A DNA stretch of 64,000 bases from Hedera helix (GCA_947179155.2 OX359264.1:45562202-45626201); one strand, 5' to 3'. Numbered from the stretch's first letter, positions 12,400 through 23,968 are shown. Numbers and translations: made by a program. The notes: generated from the sequence alone by a model not told the origin.

Positions 12400-14669
12400 G
12401 CTGATGAAGGTTGTCTCTTTCGAGTAAAATCTCTTTGCATTTTTGGCTGGAAGATTTGTTGGAAAACATTGTGGGGAGAGAAATAATAGGAAGTGAGCCC
12501 TATACCAATTGAAGTTAAAAATGCCGTACTTGCATCTTGTCCCTGCCCCTTTATATATCAATTCAGGGTATTTAGAGAAGTTTTGTTTATTTTGTTTGTG
12601 TTGGCTACTTCTGTTGCTTAGTTATTCTTTTTGATTGTCTTCTCAAATATAGAATCGCGGCTATTAGGGGTGGGAGTTGTTCCTGTTCGGTAGTTAATAA
12701 GAGATATTTTCCTCCCCATCGTGGCATTTGCACTGATGTAGAAGAATATAATTTGTACGGAATTAGAGCGGTTGGAGCTAGGAGAAACATGATTAAACAT
12801 CAAGGAGATAAGGCCTTGGCCAAGGAAGGGGGTGGGTTCATCTTTGGTTTTAATGTTACGCTTGCATGTTTGTGGAAGACGTTTTTTCTCTTCAAAAGTC
12901 ATCTTCCACAAATCTTGATCTACAGACAACGAGGCAACTGGGGTATGTGGTTCTTTTTGCTGCTTTTGGAATTTTCTTTCCCAGATGGATTAAGTTGTGA
13001 ATTTAAAAATTCAACTTGGGGCAATAATGAAATTTGTATTAGAATTTTAGGCATCAAATATAAAATCTAAAAAATATGATATTTAAATGTGTTGGTGGTC
13101 AATGGATTCAACTTTAAACATGACATCCAAAGTGGATGTGTTGGAAAATTTGTATTTGTGAGTTTCAAAATGGAGAGAAATGATTGAAGAATGAAAGAAA
13201 TTTAGGAAGGGGAGGAGAGAAAAAAAAAAGGAGATTTTTTAAAAATTTTCTTCCAAAAGATTTAAAAGAAAATTTACTAAATACTTAGCTTACAAATTAA
13301 TATACTTATACTACCCTTATATTAATTTTTAAAATGTAATCTTATAAGGGTAGAATAGTAATATGCTATTAAGTTAAAATTTCATTTCAAAACTCACAAA
13401 CACAAGGAATAAAAATAATTTTCTTCACTCTCTTTTATCTCAAAAACTTTAAATTCCTTTATTTTCTTTTCTTTTCTCTCTAAACTCACAAACACGGTTA
13501 ATGCTCCTTTCAACCAAAATATTAGTTTTGTATATTAGATGAATAACTTTGACAGCAAACTCTTCCCTAGCCACTGTAATGAAGTCGCAGCAGCGTCACA
13601 AAAGAGAATAAGCCTCAGCATGAAGAATTGGATTTATAATGAAATTTTAATATTTCACATATTATGTATTTTGCACTATTTATTTGTTAATTTATGTGCT
13701 AATTTATAATAATTTGATTCTCAAATATTTCACGTAGAAAGAGTATGATTGGACTTGGCAAAATAAGGCTCGGCTCGACTTGCTCGCAAAAAAGCGGGTT
13801 TTGGGTCATTCTTTTTAACTCAAAAAAAGTTGGGTCATTTTAGTCCCATGGCCCAAGTTTTTTTTCTTTGCGAAAGTCAGAGTAATTGTCGACTTGAGAC
13901 CAAACTCCACTAGCAGTTTAGATCATGAGCTAAACCCTGGAATAGCCACCACGACCTGAGACTTCATGCGACTAGTATGACGGGATCATGCAGTGAACTC
14001 TTAAATTACGTCTAATTCTGTGCTCTCTATGATTTATGTATTACCAAATTCCTGAAGCTAAATTAAATTGGTCTTGCCACCTTTCTGGGTCACTTTACAT
14101 AGCTACTTCTGTTTTCATTATACTGACGATGAATTGCAATGAATTTAATTCTTTATGATATATGCAGTGAGATCAGTAAGCATCTATGGTTCTCTGTGTT
14201 GCATATTTGTGTTTTGCTTGATGTTAAATTTGAAACATCATAAGTTTGTTAGCTTAAATTTCAAGATGTATTCTTATTTTGAGGAACCTTAAAAGAAACA
14301 TATTGAATCGTGATCCAGCAGGGGAGAAGATTAATTCAATAAAAATTTCATTTTTTGTCACCCATGCCAGACCAATTTAGCGTATTTTTCATTGGAAAAA
14401 TGTTGGTGCAAATATGCCATGTTTGCATTAGATCACCGACTACTTGACAGTCATGAATAGAGTAAGAGGCCATCGTGCATGCTTTTAAACTCTAATTATT
14501 AAAACAAAAAAAGCCTGCACGCCAGGTCGGGGCATGAGCCTCTTAATTTTAGCCTCAAAAAGCTGGGCCGTTTTAGTCTGCTCGTCTACGGCAAATGGCC
14601 CGGCCTGGCCAATTTGTTAGGTCTAAATATGGTGAAATATTGTGAACAATAATATTTAAAAGTTTATAA
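12400..14669. other. Spacer between convergent MATH and GT47 genes
   Basis: This holds the 3' untranslated regions of both flanking genes and AT-rich DNA. A foldback repeat lies at 13151-13496. From about 13750 to 14625 a G/C-richer stretch begins GGCAAAATAAGGCTCGGCTC and ends with roughly inverted GCCCGGCCTGGCC text; this may be another degenerate inverted-repeat element. I saw no gene. Confidence 0.6.
13151..13496. mobile_element. Putative foldback MITE
   Basis: The left end TGTATTTGTGAGTTT and the inverted right end CCGTGTTTGTGAGTTT match, and both continue into GAGAGAAA. Near the centre TACTACCCTTATA faces TATAAGGGTAGAATAGTA. Boundaries are approximate, and no target duplication was found. 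Confidence 0.55.
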
Positions 14670-16100
14670 TTAATTGTTCATTATTTTTTGATCGGCTCTA
14701 ACATTAATCCTCCTAAGCCAAACAGAGTGCAATATCATATGAAACACATCAAACCTCTTAGCAGGTCTGTTCAATACAAAGTGTCTCCTCACAGCTCTCA
14801 CCCCTTCCTTAAGCCTCAAGTACTCCTCCTCCGGCACACCACTCAACACCTCCTTTAGCCGTGGAATATCCGCAACCGGAACCACCACCGAAATATCCTC
14901 CCACCTCAAAACATCACTAAATGGCAACACATAATTCTCAGACAAAATCACCGGCACACATTCGGCGTAAATGGCCTCAACGATCCTAGGACTAGCCACT
15001 TCATGCCCACTTGGGCATAAACAAAACTTGGAATTTAGAATGAAATCATAGTAATCTAGGCCTTTGGGGAGGTATTCGTAGACGGGGAGATTGGCGTCGC
15101 GGCCCTTCCAGTGGCGAAGGAGGGCGGGGCGGATGGGGCCGTGGTTGCCGCCAGCGAAGAAGGCGAGATTTGGCCGTGGTTTGGTGGGAGGGGGAGGGGA
15201 ACGGAGCTTGGGGTTTATGGTGCCATCAAGGAGGTGGATTTCTGGGAGGGTGACATCTTTTTGTGGGTTGAAACCTTCGGAGGAGTTGGCATTGCACAAC
15301 ACTCTGATTGCATTGTTGTAGAGGAGAGGGTTGCCTCTTGATACATGAGGACCCTGCAATAGTTGGAATAATAACACTTTTAGTTTATATAAAAATAGTC
15401 TTATTTTCAAAGTTTACAAATTTTAAGGATATAATTTTCTTTCATATTTATCCGTGTTTAGTTTAGTAACGATGCATGGTATAATAACAGACTTGTATTG
15501 TTAAACTTCAAATTATTAGGACATTTTATAACATCATAAATAAAAAAACAGAACTCGTGTAAAAAAATATTGAAATGAACCAGTTACAGAGGCTTTTTCT
15601 AGTATAAAATTCAGTAATTGTACTCAAAAGGTAATTTTTGTCTGGTTTCTTAACTAAGTACATGTGAGCCGATATGCTGATTATGGTATTTTCAGGTATA
15701 TTGGTGTTAACTTAGGCTGATGTTGTTGACGGTTCAAATTCAGTTAAAAGCACGTATCAGCAATAGGAAAGTCGGTACTACTATTGTCATGAAAGAGAAT
15801 CTTACTTTACTTATTTAACATTTTTTCAAGCATGTTAGAAAGAAAAAAACATATCAACGAAAACTTAATATGAATAATCTTTTCAAGCATATATAAATAG
15901 GAGGCTAATCTATAGCAATCGGTTGCTAGTCAGCAACCGATTTTTGTTTCAGCTGCAACAGTTTGTTGTCGTAGAGCCAATTTTTTTAACAAAGACCCTG
16001 CCACAACAAACTGTTGCAGCAGGTAAATTTTATAAAAAAAATTGCCCATTGCATTGGTTGCTGCAATAATATCTCGATAATCGGTTGTCACAAATGGACA

Positions 16101-16157
<57 letters not shown>

Positions 16158-19100
16158 ACTTGTTGCTAGGAATACTATTCTACCAATCACATCTTACACT
16201 GTTTATTATAATTATAGATGGCGTGAATTAAAATTCGAATTGACCCAACCGCTAGAACCTCTAGTGGTAGTGATTTTTTTATAAGAGTCACTGTCTATAA
16301 GGAAGTGACTGTCGCTAAAAACTCTAGCGGCAGGAGCTAATTCTAACTGTAATAGTATTCCTAGCAACTGATTGCTATGGATGCATTTCCTATATATATA
16401 TATATATATATATATGAGAGTGATTCATAACCAAAGTTGGATTAGACCATTTTTTCATCTGGCCCTATTTTGTCCGTCTATTGCCATATTGGATACCGCA
16501 TAACAATTATTAGTACTACCGCACATTTTTATGCAGTATATGACTCATATAAAAATGTTCATATTACCCCTCAATGCACTGTATAATTGTTATATGGTAT
16601 GGGCTAAAATTTTAAAAAAAAGAAAGGCATTGCATAATAGTTATGCGATAGGGGGAAAAAAATATGAGACACTGCATAACAGTTATGCGGTTGAGAGAAA
16701 CAAAAGAGGAGGCACTGCGTAACAGTTATATAGTAGGGAGAAAAAAAAGGAGACATCACATAACATTTATGCGACAGGAAGAAAAAGAAGGAGGTTATGT
16801 GGCAGGAAGAAAAAAAAAACAAAGAAGTACCGAATGATAGTTATGCGATAGGAAGAAAAAAAAAAAGGAGGCACTGCATACACCGCATAACTGTTATGCG
16901 GTAGGAATTTTTTTTTTCTTTTGTAAACACGTCCAGTAACACACCTTCAGTTCATGCTTGGATCGATCCATCACTATCAACATTTTCAACTACCAACGAT
17001 TATCATCAAGCAGCATTGCCTTTCCACCCATTTACAGTATCCGAAATTGGATTTGCCTCGATTGGCAGATTCTCCAGGTTTCGTGTTTCGACACGAATTC
17101 AAGGTGAAGAGGAGGAACACGATGACATCTCCGATGTGACATGAATTCGATTGAAGGTGATGCAATTTTTACCATTCATGTTACACCAGAAGATGGTTTC
17201 AACTATGCTAGTTTTGAAGCAATAGGCTATGAGTATAAAGTTGAGAATTTGAACCACTTACTTGAAAGGGTGTTAACTTGTTTACAACCGATTGAGTTTT
17301 CTATAGCTTTGCACATTGATGACATGGGAAAGGACCTTGGTTTCGATATTAATCCTAATGTTCAGGGGTATGGCTCCATTAGAATTAGGGGAATACTATA
17401 TGTTGCTCCATTAGTCAAATTTCTTTAACTTGGGTTCTATGCTATGAACCTCTTAACGTATGTTTCAGTTTCTAGGAGAAGTTGGAGACCACTATTGTTA
17501 TCCTCAATTTTTTTACCTTGCTCAAATTTACTTTGCAGCATCACAATTTCTGTAAAACAAATACAAGTTTCCAAAATGAATTTGTAACTATAGAGCCAGA
17601 AAGAGAATTGTAATTATATATCATGGAAAAGATGGATAAAAGTCCTGCTTGCTTTAGGCAAGGTTATAGATCATTACAAAATTTAACGGCAGGGTCTTAT
17701 TTTTCGGCCAAATTTAACATCGGAACAGCGGTGGAGGAGGAAAAGGGGAGAGAGTTAAAGTGCACAAGTAGACTGGACCAATAAGCATGTTGGATCACCT
17801 CCTTACCCAAAAGGTTAACTTATTAAGTTGAGACTCCACCATACTTATTAATCCATCTACACTATTGAATTTACCAGATGTGGGATTCATGTGAAATATC
17901 CTTCCACCTTTCACTTGAATATCTATCACAAGTATCACACGCTAGAGTAGTCACCATTGAGGACACCTTGAATCCCTTTCAAGAGCCCTGCTCGACTCTA
18001 ACATTACTCCACCACGTCAGAGATAAACGTGGGAGTACAATCTTACTTCTTGTGGGATTTATGTGAAATATCCCAACAATCTCCACCTTTCACTTGAATA
18101 TCTATCACAAGTATTACACGTTAGAGTAGTCACCATTGAGGACACCTTTGAATATCTTTCAAGAGCCCTGCTCGACTCTAACATTACTCCACCACGTCAG
18201 AGATAAATGTGGGAGTACAACCTTACTTCTTGTAAACCCTTCACGCTAAACAGCTTCCAAAGACATCCTGTGCCCGTTCCATTCTACTCAAATCATACTT
18301 CAATCCATAGTGGCAAACGCGTGAGGGATCCCCTTGTGCTCTACCACCCGACTCAACACTATTTGCTCTACTGCGCAGAGGGAGTAACATGCGGCCCATG
18401 AATGCTCCACCTTGGAGAACCAACCTGATACTTGGGCTCATCGAACCATGAGCTTTGATACCACTTGAAGGGAATTAAACGATCCATCCCACATTAATTC
18501 ATTATCGCCAATAAGCATGTTGGATCACATTTTTACCAAAAGGTTAACCTATTAGGTTGAGACTCCATCATACTTATTAATCCATCTACACTCTTGAATT
18601 TACCCGATGTGGGATTCATGTGAAATATCCCAACAATACGACGCTCTGAATTATTTTTTCTCCTACCGCATAACTGTTATACGGTGTTCTAGATTATTTT
18701 TTTCTCCTATCGCATAACAGTTATGCGGTACTTAATTTTTTTTTTTATATACCACATAACTGTTATGTGGAGCCCTTTAATTTTCTTTTCCTTCTACTGA
18801 ATAACAGTTATGCGATACATAATTTTTTTTAGGCATCGCATAACTGTTATGCGATGCTGTTTTCTTTTTTCTTTTTAAAATGTAGCCCATGCAGCATAAC
18901 AATTGTGGATACATCTGAATATGGGTCATATACCGCATAACAATTGTAGGATAGTGCTAATAACAATTATACGATATGTTTATTTCTAGGCCATTCGATC
19001 TCGCAACGAATGAACAAAATTGGGTTAAATGAAAAATTGCTCCCATCCAACTTTAGTTATAGATCACTCTCATATATATATATATAAATTTATATATGAG

Positions 19101-22100
19101 AACGATCTTCAATATATGCATAAAAATAGACAATAGGTCAATGGACATTTCCAAACGGACTACTACGTTACTAATTAAACAGATCTGCATGGGACATTTT
19201 GGGACTTGGTCAATACTTAGACTATGAATCCTAGCAGCTTCACATACAAATATAGGTAAATATGTATGATATATATATATATGATAAGTTACTAATTTAG
19301 TAGTAGCGACTGAAATTTTGATGAAAAATTTGAGTATATTATGTCATTATATACTAAGAGTACTCTTTTTGTAAACCCTTTTTTATAAACGATGCGGAGT
19401 ATTTGTTTGTAAGTCGTAATTATAATACAATTGTTTGTTAGAATCAGCATAAAAGATGTCAAGGACAAAAGAAATCATACCCAATCATGACAGGAGAGCA
19501 TGAAGTGATCAGCCCCATGAGTTCTATTCCAAAAAGGGTGCTTTGTGGAGATAACTCTCACGTAATCGGCCACGAAGTCTTTTAGAGGAGTGAGATTGTA
19601 AGTGTTTTGCTTGTAGAGGTACTTGACCATCCAGGCGACGCTGAAGGGCAGGAAATAAACGTGAGCAAGCTGAGCATCCCTTGTCCTGAACTTGCTATTC
19701 CCGTGCTCCATTTCTTGTATGAATCTTCCTTCTGTTGTGTATATATTTTTACACGGCCCGTTGTGTACCAATGGGACTTCCCCTTCTTCGTACACGTATA
19801 CTTTGAATCTCTTCTCCATCTCTTTGTAACTCCTGTTAGTAGATATATATTTCACCAAAAGAGGGGCATATGTGCAATTAGTCATTTCAAAATTGTATTT
19901 TGGTTTAAGAAAATGATATATATCTTGCACAAAAAAATTGCAACTTTTATTACAAGTAGACAAATTCATATTATCTGTGCATCTGAACTTATTATATAGT
20001 GTGTCATTGTGTCTAGTTGTAAAAAGTGTAATATTTGTCGCAAGATCTAGTAGCTAGGACTTTTTGGTTTAAAACTATGAAATACGGAATAGTTAAGGTG
20101 AAGAAAAGCAATCATTTGGGACCGGGTATAAAGATTATTTATTAAGATAGAAAAGTTAAAACCTTGTTACTGCATGCATAATGATAAAAGTATTGGGAAC
20201 TTGAAGTTAATCATGTAGACTTTAAACTCTAATTATAATGAATGCATCAATCAGATTGTGCTCTAACTAGCTTTGACTATATATAAAAAGTTAATAGATT
20301 TATGAGTTTTTAAAATGATTTGGGATGATTTTAGGTTCAAAATTTTAATGAGCTCAAGTGCAAGTCAAATAGGAAACAAATGAGATATATGCAAACATAT
20401 AATTAAACATGCGGATCTCTAGCATTATGTCCTTTTCATCTTAGAATTGTTTTCAGTATAATTACCTATTAAATTGAGCGTATAAACACGCGCATTTTAT
20501 TCTTTTGGTTTTGTTTTCGTCTCTGAATTTTTCCATTTAAATGGTTCAATTAGGTGATTAGTTTAAGTAATTTTGCATTTGTTTGATTATATTAATGAAA
20601 CAGGAAATTATCAAACTCTTCAACCATTTCGAGTGACAACATACAACCTAAACAGTAAAACAGGGAGGAATGGGTTCAACTATTTATCTCATGTAATGAA
20701 GGAAAAAGAGAAGATCGAATTCAAGGACCATTAAATGTCTTTTCCATAAAGTGCTCAACTCATAAAAAAAACACTAGTATAGGTGTCCAAAGAAGGAGGC
20801 CCATAACAGTAATGAGTAATAAAACTCGCTCTGCTTTTTTCTATGGAAAGAGGCAAAACTACTGAGTGGAGGGAAATGAGTGTGGTACGCTCTTTGGCAC
20901 GCCATGCGTCCATTACAAGGCTTCAATTCCCTTTCAGAATACCAAAAGGGATACCTCTTTCGAATTTGCAGATTTTCTATGGAATGTGTAGATGTGACAT
21001 TTGGTGTGACTTAGAAGGAAAGTAGTTGCACTACTTTGGAGCAATCTTTTTCCTCTCTGTATATATCCTAATTAATAATCATGTCACACATGGTGTGTTA
21101 ACGTGTTCATGAAATTGAATGGTAAAGATTACCTGTTCTGTCCCAAAGAAACATTTAAAAAAAGCCTTGTGTTTTAGGAAATATTGATACTAAAAGAATG
21201 ACGTGTTTGGTCTATTTTCATTAAGGACAAGTTTAAATTTCTAGGAGAGGGATTCTCATTTTAGTGCATAAAAAGGAAAAATTGAGACTTTAATTTAGAC
21301 GGTGGGGTAACTTTTGAATAGTTTACATCAACTAATAGTAATTATTTCAAAGATGGGCATTCACTATTTTTGAAGGGATAGGTAAATTTGTCCAGGGAAA
21401 AGTAATTTATTATCTTCAAAAGGTAGTGTTATTCTTATTCTAAAAAATAAAGAACAAAAAAAAAGAAGGAAATGAGGTAATACCAAAAAGAGAAATTTTA
21501 GTTTATTAATATTAGCGGTCCCTCTTCCCTTAAAAATATGGCTATAAACTGAAAATTAATAGAGCAACTGTATGGTGCTCGAAAAATGAATACTTGGAAC
21601 ACTCCAACGGTAGATCACACCACTTAACATTGGGCCATAATACTATGAGTTTTCATGTGCTTCCAACATTCATCTCCCGAGCACCATAGATTTATTCAAA
21701 ATAATACTTTCGTGTAAGTATACTGATCAGAGTTATAAAATAGGAATCGATATTTTCACAAGAAAATTTAATATTTGCACAAGAAAATCATTACTATATG
21801 TTTATATCAACATTTTTAATTATCGTTGTATGTCTATAACGATAATTTTCTTGTAAAAATATTAAATTCTTTTGTGAAAATATCAATTCCCTATAAAATT
21901 AGCGAACTGTTGTAAAAGTGCTTTGGTCATTAAAACAACATATAAATTTTTTATAAGTCAAGCATTAGATAAGAGTATTACTTATGTTAAACATTTTAAA
22001 TTTAATTTTTGTCTCAACGCTAGAGAAATGGTGGTGATTTTCTTAATTTCCAGAATAGATGTAATTTAATCGGCTCTCTTAAGCAAGATTCTTTACTGTA

Positions 22101-22904
22101 GTACTATTTATATTATTCAAAAATTATCACTCACAACTGGGAAAATTAGGCATATAACACATTTATACCTTTTGGGTCCTAAATTTGAATCGAGGAAAGG
22201 CTTACTGATAAAATGCGCCGGGGTTACGGTAGATAGTACTGGCGCGAACGGTCGATAGATTTCTACTAGAAGCAGCTTTCCGAATAGAAGCTCGAGCTCG
22301 GGCGAGTCCTTGTTCTAGCACATCGTTTTCTCTCTGCAATTTCAATTAAATTTTCAATAAAAAAAATTCACAGAAATTGGCTACAGATAAATTAAATGCA
22401 CTTTCACAATCCAGTATCAATGAATTGAGTTTTTTAAACTTAAACACGTATTTAAATTACGAATTTGAATCCAAAAATGTAAATTAGGCGTAAATACAGA
22501 TGAATAACTCATTTGCTACTGAAATAAATTCGTAGAAATTGGCTACAGAGAAATTGAATGAACTTTCACAGTCCGGAATCAATGAAATAAGTTTTTGAAA
22601 CTCAAACATGTATTACGAACTTGATTTTGAAAATTACGATCCAAAAAATCTAATTTAAAACAGAATTAGACATAATTACAAATGAACAGCTCACACAAAA
22701 ACACACAGTTGTGCGTGAGAGAAAGAGTTTGATTTTGAAAATTACGATCCAATAAATGTAATATAAAGCAAAATTAGACATAATTACACCTATACAGCTC
22801 ACACACGTTAACACACAGTATAGCGTGAGAGAGATTCCTCATAATTTAGATGATCCTATCCTCGCTTACTTACCATCTACCAATTTTATAGCAGTTAAGA
22901 ACAC

Positions 22905-22958
<54 letters not shown>

Positions 22959-23312
22959 AAATATAGAACTGTGTATTGATCATTAATTTCAGAATGTAGA
23001 TTCAATGAATCAGTAGAGAGAGTTAGAGAAAATGATTACAATGTCGGTTCGATTTTGAAGAGATGAAGTGAAATCATCAGATGAAACAGCTGCTCGGACT
23101 TCGTTATGATCGGGAAGCTTCGTCTGCAACTCAACGATCGGAACTCTGAACTCCGATTTGGCACCGGGAAAGACCGCCCACGAACCTAAGAATTGGCCGG
23201 AGAAGATGAACGCGATCACCACGAATATGGTGATCAGCACAAACGCACAAGCCGCTTCACAAGCATAAGCTGAGGCTCCTCCTGCATTGCTCTTCTTCAT
23301 CTTCACCCACAA
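14670..23312 (-). CDS. Exostosin-type (GT47) glycosyltransferase, Golgi type II membrane protein
   Basis: Four minus-strand exons: 23312-23040, 22333-22206, 19832-19481 and 15353-14670, all with GT-AG introns and matching phases, giving 478 residues. This is a normal length for the plant family that includes At5g03795-type proteins. Exon 1 has a short basic head (MKKSN), one membrane anchor (about residues 20-45, FVLITIFVVIAFIFSGQFLG) and a stem. Exon 2 carries the LARARASIRKAA motif and YRNPGAFYQ. Exon 3 has EMEKRFKVYVYEEGEVPLV and SCHDW. Exon 4 has RVLCNANSSEGF, FFAGG, FCLCPSG and the nucleotide-sugar-binding stretch RIVEAIYAECVPVILSENY. Such enzymes build cell-wall polysaccharides in the Golgi; donor and acceptor are unknown. 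An in-frame ATG four codons downstream is an alternative start. Introns of 4.1, 2.4 and 0.7 kb are TE-rich. Confidence 0.93.
15911..16380. mobile_element. Putative MITE in last GT47 intron
   Basis: The left end ATAGCAATCGGTTGCTAG is mirrored by the right end CTAGCAACTGATTGCTAT. A second internal copy, GTTGCTAGGAATACTATT near 16162, faces AATAGTATTCCTAGCAAC near 16351. The element contains a (TA)n tract at 16103-16155. It has no coding capacity, and its target duplication is unclear. Confidence 0.6.
16103..16155. repeat. (TA)n microsatellite
   Basis: About 26 TA units inside the putative MITE. In the minus frame they would translate as an artefactual Tyr-Ile run. Confidence 0.95.
16496..16905. 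repeat. Palindrome array in left arm of the Pack-MULE
   Basis: About nine copies of a perfect or near-perfect palindrome of the form CCGCATAACNGTTATGCGG, spaced about 30-60 bp apart by purine-rich (GGGAGAAAAAAA) spacers. The most perfect copies are near 16673-16690 and 16883-16901. This resembles subterminal transposase-binding repeats, which is an inference. Confidence 0.88.
17141..17428 (+). pseudogene. Captured fragment of S-adenosylmethionine decarboxylase (SAMDC)
   Basis: The frame opens with MNSIEGDAIFTIHVTPEDGF and continues YASFEAIGYEYKVENL, then LLERVLTCLQPIEFSIALH. This is the well-known C-terminal half of plant SAMDC, a pyruvoyl enzyme that supplies decarboxylated AdoMet for spermidine and spermine synthesis. 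The N-terminal half, including the processing site that makes the pyruvoyl group, is absent. After a recognisable GKDLGFDINPNVQGY-like stretch the frame degenerates and ends near the family C terminus. It starts exactly at the internal Met of the GYSMNSIEG motif. It lies inside a Mutator-like element, so it is gene capture, not a functional gene. The 190 bp upstream (16950-17140) has an open frame ending in EEEEHDDISDV that may be a second captured fragment. Confidence 0.88.
17778..18635 (-). mobile_element. Rearranged TRIM (miniature LTR retrotransposon)
   Basis: On the minus strand an LTR of about 170 bp (18635-18466) starts TGTTGGGATATTTCACATG and ends CCCTTCA. Two bases later comes TGGTATCAAAGC (18463-18452), a primer-binding site complementary to initiator tRNA-Met with one change. 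A second, truncated LTR copy lies at 17778-17901. Between them a ~150-bp internal block occurs twice (17903-18051 and 18082-18233), separated by a short LTR-start fragment (18052-18079) preceded by the purine-rich GAAAGGTGGAGA. No protein is encoded. It is nested within the Pack-MULE. Confidence 0.78.
18665..18977. repeat. Palindrome array in right arm of the Pack-MULE
   Basis: About eight palindromes of the CGCATAACNGTTATGCG type, in mirror arrangement to the left array. Good copies are near 18666-18684, 18710-18728, 18752-18770 and 18837-18855. Spacers are pyrimidine-rich here, as expected for an inverted arm. Confidence 0.88.
21571..21688. mobile_element. 118-bp MITE with TA-flanked inverted repeats
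   Basis: The left end TATGGTGCTCGAAAAATGAA and inverted right end TATGGTGCTCGGGAGATGAA agree at most positions, followed on both sides by a TTGGAA block. The outermost TA may be the target duplication. Non-coding. Confidence 0.72.
21740..21894. mobile_element. Foldback MITE, copy 1 of a local family
   Basis: The left end ATAGGAATCGATATTTTCAC and the inverted right end ATAGGGAATTGATATTTTCA match, and the arms continue CAAGAAAATTTAATATT. The same terminal motif recurs at 23710-23842. Confidence 0.7.
22370..22833. repeat. Degenerate tandem repeats in intron 1 of the GT47 gene
   Basis: The block GAAATTGGCTACAGA...TTTCACARTCC occurs at about 22370-22435 and 22532-22597. A second block beginning GATTTTGAAAATTACGATCC occurs at about 22623-22728 and 22730-22833. 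Both look like successive local duplications. Confidence 0.75.
22901..22957. repeat. (CA)n(TA)n(GA)n compound microsatellite
   Basis: CA, TA and GA runs follow each other in intron 1 of the GT47 gene. Confidence 0.9.
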
Positions 23313-23709
23313 CTTCTCTCTCTATATCTATATATATGTACTCTCTCTCTCTCTCTAAAAATCTTATACTAAAATTGAAAACTCAGAAAAAAGGCGGGGG
23401 AATTGGGAGAGTTGGTATCTCTCTCTAGTGTCTGCGTCTGAGTTCTGAAGTTTAAACGGTGGAAGGGAGGCTTTAAAACGTGATGCTTATGAAATTCTGG
23501 AACGGTGAAATGACTGGGATGACCCTAGAAGGTTGCCTATTAGAATTTGACACACCACCTAAGCTTTTGTTTTTGACTTGGAATAGGAAAAAAATTTGGC
23601 CAGCTGGAAACCCGTGCGACGGGTTGTTTCGGAAATTGCTTTAGAGAATGAAACTGCTCTAGTGTCGTAAACTTGTAATACTTCCCTCACATAGCAACAA
23701 CAACTTATA

Positions 23710-23842
23710 AAGGAATTGATATTTTTACGATATTAAATGAAATTTATTTATGAAAATTTTAAATTAATTTAATATTTTTATAAGATTAAATAAAATTTAT
23801 TTATAAAAATATTAAATTAATTTGTGAAAATATCAATTCTTA
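23710..23842. mobile_element. Foldback MITE, copy 2 of a local family
   Basis: It begins AAGGAATTGATATTTTTACG and ends in inverted TAAGAATTGATATTTTCACA. Its inner arms carry the AAATTTATTTAT block twice. The shared GGAATTGATATTTT terminus groups it with the copy at 21740-21894. Confidence 0.7.
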
Positions 23843-23968
23843 TTCTAAACAGTCAAGTAGATCATTGTTCTTTTATCTTTTTATTTTTTTGGCTTTTCAA
23901 AATAGTACTTACTACCTTAATAATCTTAATGCAAAGTAACATGATTTATTTAACGTGTCTCGGTAGTA

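Larger units (their letters stand above)
16416..19071. mobile_element. Non-autonomous Mutator-like element (Pack-MULE) carrying an SAMDC fragment
   Basis: The left terminus GAGAGTGATTCATAACCAAA and the inverted right terminus GAGAGTGATCTATAACTAAA match, and homology continues for over 400 bp into each arm, so the terminal inverted repeats are very long. Both arms carry arrays of a short palindrome. The centre holds a fragment of an S-adenosylmethionine decarboxylase gene (17141-17428) and a TRIM (17778-18635). No transposase is visible, so movement would need one in trans. The element lies between TA microsatellites (16391-16415 and from 19072), so a 9-bp duplication could exist but cannot be told from the TA repeat. 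It sits in intron 3 of the GT47 gene. Assignment to Mutator-like rests on long arms and gene capture. Confidence 0.75.
19833..22205 (-). other. Intron 2 of the GT47 gene
   Basis: A 2.4-kb AT-rich intron. It holds two small MITEs (21571-21688 and 21740-21894). I saw nothing else. Confidence 0.85.

Noticed and set aside
12043..12561. Minus-strand frames opposite the last MATH exon
   Set aside because: Shadows of the plus-strand exon, which has clear family similarity and the stop codon.
17141..17428. A functional S-adenosylmethionine decarboxylase gene
   Set aside because: Only the C-terminal part is present; the proenzyme cleavage site and N-terminal half are absent, and it lies within a transposon.
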